A stretch of 8,867 bases of DNA from an uncultured Haloferula sp. (lineage in GTDB: Bacteria > Verrucomicrobiota > Verrucomicrobiae > Verrucomicrobiales > Akkermansiaceae): contig CAMPGU010000169.1 of NCBI GenBank assembly GCA_946885645.1, positions 1 through 8,867 of the forward strand, read 5' to 3'. The translations under genes were made by a program, and so were the position numbers. Every line of letters begins with the position of its first letter. Position 1 is the stretch's first letter. The notes beneath the pieces were generated by a model. The model had not been told where the DNA came from and did no database searches. It was given only the letters and a program-made list of their open reading frames with translations. Positions 4,843 through 8,867 of this stretch are shown piece after piece.

Positions 4843-6269
4843 ACCGTCGTCACTTCCTCGGCACCTCCGCCTTCGCGGGGACATGGTCCCTGCTCGCTCC
4901 CCGCGCCTCCGCCCAAGGGGCGAACTCCGAGATCCGCGTGGCGGTCATCGGGCTGAATCAGCGCGGCATGGCTCATGTCAGCGGTATTTTGGAGGCCAAG
5001 GGCGCCCGCCTGGTAGCCCTCTGCGATTGCGATTCCAAGGTGCTCGCCCGGGCAAAGGAATCCGCGGAGAAGAAAGGCGCGAAGGTTTCCACCTACACCG
5101 ACTACCGCAAACTCTGCGAATCGAAGGACATCGACGCCATCACCATCGCCACGCCGAACCACACCCACGCGTTGATCGCGATCACCTCGGCGGCGAATGG
5201 CAAGCACGTCTATGTCGAGAAGCCGGTCTCCCACAACGTCTGGGAAGGCCGCATGCTGGCCGATGCCCAGGCGAAATACGGCGTCATCATCCAGCATGGT
5301 TTCCAACGCCGGTCCGAAACCTCCTGGGCCGAAGCCTTCGAATGGATAAGAGGCGGCGAGCTGGGGAAGCTTAAACTGGCACGCGGCCTCTGCTACAAGC
5401 CCCGCCCCTCGATCGGCAAGGTCGCTGCACCCGTGAAACCGCCCGCGGAAGTGGACTACGACCTCTGGTGCGGGCCGCGCGAGATGGCGGGGGTCCGCCG
5501 GCAAAAGTTCCACTACGACTGGCATTGGCAATTTCCCTATGGCAATGGCGACCTCGGGAACCAAGGCCCTCATCAGCTCGATGTCTGCCGCTGGGCGCTC
5601 GGGGATCCGCAGATGCTTCCGCCCGCCGTCGTTTCCTGCGGCGACCGCTACGCGCACGACGATGACGGCGATTGGGCGAATACCCAGCTCGTGCTCCTGC
5701 GCTACGATCCCGCACCCATCATCTTCGAAGTCCGCGGCCTCCCGAAGAAGGATGTGGATTACAAGACCGGGATGGATTCCCTCCGCGGGCGGCAGGTGGG
5801 CAACATCATCGAATACGAAGGAGGCTCGCTCACCGGCGATCATGCGGGGAACTGCGCGGTGTTCGACCCCGGGGGGAAGGAACTGAAGAGCTTCAAAGGA
5901 ACGCGCTCGCACCTTCAAACGTGGGTCGATTCGGTGCACTCGAAGAAGCAGGACCCGATGCTCTCGGCGGAAAGCGGGCATCTCTCCTCCGCCTTGGCCC
6001 ATATCGGTAATATTTCGTGGCAGCTCGGCGAAACCGCGGCGCTGGACGAAGTCCGCTCCTCCTTCGATCACCCCGCCGCCATCGAAGCGTTGGAACGCAT
6101 GGAAGCGCATCTCGCCGCGAACGGTGTGGACGTGGTGAAGAAAGGCATGCGCCTCGGCCCGGTCCTGGAGCGGGAGCGCGAAGGCGAACGCTTCACCGGC
6201 AACCAGGCCGAAAAGGCAAACGTCTTGCTGAAAGGAAGCTACCGCAAAGGCTTCGAAATCCCGACGTAG
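4839..6269 (+). CDS. Tat-exported Gfo/Idh/MocA-family oxidoreductase
   Basis: NAD(P)-dependent oxidoreductase of the glucose-fructose oxidoreductase/inositol dehydrogenase superfamily, 476 residues. The N-terminus is a twin-arginine signal (NRRHFLG at 2-8, hydrophobic run, ASA-Q cleavage after about residue 25), so the enzyme is exported folded with its cofactor. The Rossmann fold follows: VAVIGLNQRG (34-43) is the glycine-rich loop and Asp63 the ribose-contacting acid. The hallmark EKP is at 127-129. The C-terminal alpha/beta domain carries GNGDLGNQGPHQLD (235-248), whose His245 and Asp248 are the likely catalytic or substrate residues. The ATG at 4839 overlaps the previous stop as ATGA. It is preferred over the in-frame ATG at 4821 because it places the twin arginines at residues 3-4. 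Such proteins typically oxidise sugars, inositols or glycosides; the substrate here is unknown. Coupling to the DUF6807 gene suggests a joint extracytoplasmic step. Confidence 0.93.
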   Translation: MNRRHFLGTSAFAGTWSLLAPRASAQGANSEIRVAVIGLNQRGMAHVSGILEAKGARLVALCDCDSKVLARAKESAEKKGAKVSTYTDYRKLCESKDIDAITIATPNHTHALIAITSAANGKHVYVEKPVSHNVWEGRMLADAQAKYGVIIQHGFQRRSETSWAEAFEWIRGGELGKLKLARGLCYKPRPSIGKVAAPVKPPAEVDYDLWCGPREMAGVRRQKFHYDWHWQFPYGNGDLGNQGPHQLDVCRWALGDPQMLPPAVVSCGDRYAHDDDGDWANTQLVLLRYDPAPIIFEVRGLPKKDVDYKTGMDSLRGRQVGNIIEYEGGSLTGDHAGNCAVFDPGGKELKSFKGTRSHLQTWVDSVHSKKQDPMLSAESGHLSSALAHIGNISWQLGETAALDEVRSSFDHPAAIEALERMEAHLAANGVDVVKKGMRLGPVLEREREGERFTGNQAEKANVLLKGSYRKGFEIPT

Positions 6270-6282
6270 CATCGGCTCTGCC

Positions 6283-6304
6283 GCGGCATCCTCCAGGATG
6301 CCGC
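6283..6304. terminator. Palindrome between convergent genes, likely bidirectional terminator
   Basis: Perfect 10-bp arms GCGGCATCCT (6283-6292) and AGGATGCCGC (6295-6304) surround a 2-base centre. As RNA this would fold as a 9-bp stem with a 4-base loop. It lies 13 bases after the oxidoreductase stop and touches the last base of the mutS stop codon (6304-6306), so it can serve both converging transcripts. There is no T-tract on either side, which weakens the terminator reading. It could instead be a dispersed palindromic repeat (see findings). Confidence 0.55.
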
Positions 6305-8775
6305 TACATGTCCCCGAAGAGATCGAGCTGCGGCGGATTCGCCTGGGGCATCGGCTCCTGCCGGGTGTTCTTCGCCTTCGGCCCCTGTTTCTTCGCATCT
6401 GGCTTCGTCGAATGCAGCTCGAGATGGGACAGGATCGATTTCGCGCGTTCGATGATGGGCTTCGGCAGCCCGGCCAGACGCGCCACCTGAATGCCGTAGC
6501 TCTTGTCCGCGGCCCCCGGCAGGATCTTGCGGAGGAAGATGATCTCGTCGTTCCATTCGCGCACCGCCACGTTGAAGTTGGCCACCGCTTGCCTCGTGTT
6601 CGCGAGGTCCGTTAGCTCGTGATAATGCGTCGCGAAAAGCGTCCGGCAGCCGATGACATCGTGCAGGTGCTCCGCCACCGCCCATGCGATCGAAAGACCG
6701 TCGAAGGTGGCCGTGCCGCGGCCGATCTCGTCGAGAATCACCAGCGACCGGTCCGTCGCATGATTCAGGATCAGCGCGGTCTCGTTCATCTCGACCATGA
6801 AGGTCGATTGCCCGCGGGAGAGATCGTCCGAGGCGCCCACGCGGCAGAAGATACGGTCCACCATCCCCACGATCGCGCTCTCCGCCGGGACGAAGGCCCC
6901 CATCTGCGCCATCAGCGTCACCAGCGCGACCTGGCGGATATACGTCGATTTGCCTGCCATGTTTGGGCCGGTCAGGATCTGCAGCAGGGAATCGGCGGGG
7001 TCGAAGCAGGTGTCGTTGGGCACGAACTTCTCCTCCACCAGCGTCTGCTCCAGCACCGGGTGCCGGCCGTTGGTGATCACCAGGCCGCGCGAATCTTCCA
7101 GCAAGGGACGGACATGCCCGTGGAGCTGCGCGGTTTCCGCAAGACCGCATAGCACGTCGATCTCCGCGATGGCGGCAGCAGCCTGCTGCAAGTCCCCGAG
7201 ACGCGTGCAGACCTGCTGGCGGAGCTGGAGGAAGAGTTCATTCTCGAGCTGCTTGGCACGCTCCTCCGCGCCCAGCACCTTGCTCTCCATCTCCTTCAGC
7301 GCGGGGGTGATGTAGCGCTCGCAGTTCGCCATCGTTTGCTTGCGCGTGTAGTCGTCCGGGACCTTCGCGAGTTTCGAGGAGGTGATCTCGATGAAGTAGC
7401 CGAAGACGTTGTTGAACTTCACCTTCAGCGAGTCGATGCCCGTGCGCCTGCGCTCGTCTTCCTGGAGCTTCGCGATCCAGGATTTGCCGTCGCGCGAGAG
7501 CGACCTCAGCTCGTCCAGCTCCGCCGAATACCCGTCGCGGATCATCCCGCCGTCGCGGAGATTCGACGGCGGGTCCTCCGCCAGGGCCGTCTCCAGCAGT
7601 TCCACCAGATCGGGAAAAGGCCGGATTTCCTCGGCCCGCGCCACGTTCAGGCACGCGAGATCCTCCAGAAGCGCCGGAATATGCCCGAGCGAGATGGCGA
7701 GCGACTGGAGATCCCGGGCATTGCCCGCACCCTGTGAAAGACGGCCGACGGTCCGCTCGATATCCCGGATTCCCTGGAGGGACTCGCGGCACTTCGAGAG
7801 GATGAAGGGCTGCTCCAACAAGCCGCCGATGAAATCGTGCCTCGCGGCCAGTGCTTCCCGGTCGCGCAAGGGGTGCAGGATCCAGTCCCGTAGCAGGCGA
7901 GCACCCATGGGAGTCTTCGTCCGGTCCAGTGCACCGAGCAGGGTGTGCTTTTTTCCCGAGCGCGAATCGACCAGATCGAGGTTCCGCTGCGAAGCGGCGT
8001 CGATCAGGACGTGCCGCGCGCTCTCCCGCATCCGCAGCGAACGCATGTGGTCGCACGGGCGCCGGAGCTGGTGAACCAGGTAGTGGAGGATCGCTCCCGC
8101 CGCCGCGACAGCCGAATGCGCATCCGCACACCCGAAGCCGTCCAGGGAATGGACGCCGAAATGATCGCACAGCATCTGCCGCGCGGGATCCGGCAGAAAG
8201 GCGTAGCCATCGTAAGGTTGGGAGGAAGGCAGCGCGCCGAAGACCGCTAGCTGCTCCTCCGAGACGAGGAGCTCGGACGGCATCAGGCGCGCGAGTTCAT
8301 CGTCGAGCTGCGCCTGGTCCGGAAACTCCGCGACCGTGAATTCACCGGTGGAATGATCGACGCAGGCCAAGCCCCTGTGCTTCCCGTGATGGAAGATCGC
8401 CGCCAGATAGTTCGGCCGCTGGTCGTCGAGCAGGTGGCTTTCCACCACCGAACCCGCCGAAATGATGCGCGTGATCTCGCGCTCGACGATTTTTCCCGGT
8501 TTCGGCTCGCTCGTCTGCTCCGCGATCGCCACGCGTTTCCCCGCGCGCACCAGCTTCGCGATATAATTGTCCGCGGCGTGGTAGGGCACGCCGCACATCG
8601 GCACCGTGTTCCGCTTGGTCAGGGCGACATTGAGGATCGGCGCGGCGGTCTTCGCATCCTCGAAGAACATCTCGTAGAAATCCCCGAGCCGGTAGAGGAG
8701 CAGCACGTCGGCGGGCAGCGAGCGGCGCATCGCCTGGTACTGCGCCATCATCGGGGTGAGCGTCGGTGCGGACAT
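6304..8775 (-). CDS. mutS: DNA mismatch repair protein MutS
   Basis: Complete MutS (823 residues; family usually 800-900), the dimeric ATPase that recognises mispaired or looped DNA and starts mismatch repair with MutL. The N-terminal mismatch domain has GDFYEMF with the Phe-x-Glu wedge residues Phe33 and Glu35, followed by MCGVPYHA (60-67). The connector, lever and clamp domains span about 120-560, including FNNVFGYFIEIT (454-465) and RYITPALKEME (488-498). The ATPase domain shows Walker A GPNMAGKST (603-611), the signature-loop region SRGQSTFMVEM (653-663), Walker B LVILDEIGRGTATFDG (678-693) with catalytic Glu683, and the switch ATHYHEL (715-721). A charged linker (about 785-812) leads to QLDLF (816-820), a consensus beta-clamp-binding motif, three residues from the end. 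The start at 8775 gives the usual MutS N-terminus (TPMMAQY) but has no strong ribosome-binding site. It is a housekeeping gene, and no partner mutL lies in the window. Confidence 0.98.
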   Translation of the reverse strand: MSAPTLTPMMAQYQAMRRSLPADVLLLYRLGDFYEMFFEDAKTAAPILNVALTKRNTVPMCGVPYHAADNYIAKLVRAGKRVAIAEQTSEPKPGKIVEREITRIISAGSVVESHLLDDQRPNYLAAIFHHGKHRGLACVDHSTGEFTVAEFPDQAQLDDELARLMPSELLVSEEQLAVFGALPSSQPYDGYAFLPDPARQMLCDHFGVHSLDGFGCADAHSAVAAAGAILHYLVHQLRRPCDHMRSLRMRESARHVLIDAASQRNLDLVDSRSGKKHTLLGALDRTKTPMGARLLRDWILHPLRDREALAARHDFIGGLLEQPFILSKCRESLQGIRDIERTVGRLSQGAGNARDLQSLAISLGHIPALLEDLACLNVARAEEIRPFPDLVELLETALAEDPPSNLRDGGMIRDGYSAELDELRSLSRDGKSWIAKLQEDERRRTGIDSLKVKFNNVFGYFIEITSSKLAKVPDDYTRKQTMANCERYITPALKEMESKVLGAEERAKQLENELFLQLRQQVCTRLGDLQQAAAAIAEIDVLCGLAETAQLHGHVRPLLEDSRGLVITNGRHPVLEQTLVEEKFVPNDTCFDPADSLLQILTGPNMAGKSTYIRQVALVTLMAQMGAFVPAESAIVGMVDRIFCRVGASDDLSRGQSTFMVEMNETALILNHATDRSLVILDEIGRGTATFDGLSIAWAVAEHLHDVIGCRTLFATHYHELTDLANTRQAVANFNVAVREWNDEIIFLRKILPGAADKSYGIQVARLAGLPKPIIERAKSILSHLELHSTKPDAKKQGPKAKNTRQEPMPQANPPQLDLFGDM

Positions 8776-8867
8776 CTGGCCGGAGTTTGGGAAACCCGCG
8801 GCGCGGAGGCAAGGGGCGGATCATGCCCTCTTGGAGGCTCTGGCCGGGGACGAGCGACCCTCTACCC
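8776..8867. other. Upstream flank of mutS, no gene seen
   Basis: These 92 bases up to the window edge hold no supported reading frame. On the mutS strand I find no good -35/-10 pair. The outer part (8836-8865) starts and ends like the palindromic segment downstream of mutS (GGCTCTG ... CTAC), which hints at a repeat but does not prove it. Confidence 0.35.

Noticed and set aside
3943..4884. A 313-codon minus-strand frame opposite the DUF6807 gene
   Set aside because: It is the frame shadow of a real gene: no signal, domain or ribosome-binding site, and it crosses both genes of the plus-strand operon.
4785..6398. A 537-codon open frame on the minus strand opposite the oxidoreductase gene
   Set aside because: It is antisense to a well-identified Tat-signal Gfo/Idh/MocA gene, has low-complexity Arg/Ala/Gly-rich composition and no recognisable domain. 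Long antisense frames are expected from GC-rich codon bias.
7238..8170. Other long frames inside mutS on both strands
   Set aside because: MutS is intact with every motif in order across 8775-6304, so these overlapping frames are compositional shadows.

Overview
The window is GC-rich and densely coded, with seven protein genes and little intergenic space. A secreted DUF6807 ('PmoA-like') protein paired with a Tat-exported Gfo/Idh/MocA oxidoreductase, plus an ECF sigma factor with a membrane anti-sigma-like partner, suggests a bacterium of the Planctomycetes-Verrucomicrobia group. Verrucomicrobia (Luteolibacter-like) is my best guess. This is inferred from gene content and style, not from a marker gene.

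Layout. (1) 1-1500, plus strand: the C-terminal five-sixths of the translational GTPase TypA/BipA, entering from the left edge and followed by a strong terminator hairpin. (2) 1595-2324, plus strand: a compact VapBC toxin-antitoxin module. A good sigma70-type promoter lies inside a palindromic array of four 5-bp half-sites just before the antitoxin, so autoregulation is likely and the mRNA may be leaderless. (3) 3831-2334, minus strand: an ECF sigma factor gene overlapping by 8 bases a gene for a single-pass membrane protein. The latter is probably its anti-sigma factor and has a cysteine-rich exported domain with two CxxxC motifs. Its end lies only 9 bases from the end of vapC, tail to tail. 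(4) 3916-6269, plus strand, divergent from the sigma factor: a two-gene operon of a Sec-exported DUF6807 protein and a Tat-exported Gfo/Idh/MocA oxidoreductase, coupled by an ATGA overlap. (5) 8775-6304, minus strand: a complete mutS, convergent with the oxidoreductase gene and separated from it by a perfect 10-bp-arm palindrome.

How they work together. TypA and MutS are housekeeping genes (ribosome function and mismatch repair). VapBC is a self-contained accessory module. The most interesting part is the centre: a two-gene surface-signalling regulator transcribed away from a two-gene extracytoplasmic sugar-type enzyme pair across an 84-base shared intergenic region. The regulator may control the pair, but the sequence shows only the arrangement.

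I see no rRNA, tRNA, CRISPR array, insertion sequence or prophage. No gene-free stretch exceeds 300 bases; the longest is the 134 bases between typA and vapB. The last 92 bases (8776-8867) are the upstream flank of mutS, with no clear promoter but possibly one end of a dispersed repeat. Nothing here is an obviously new system. The best leads are the cysteine-rich anti-sigma-like protein, its divergent partner operon, and the vapBC operator.
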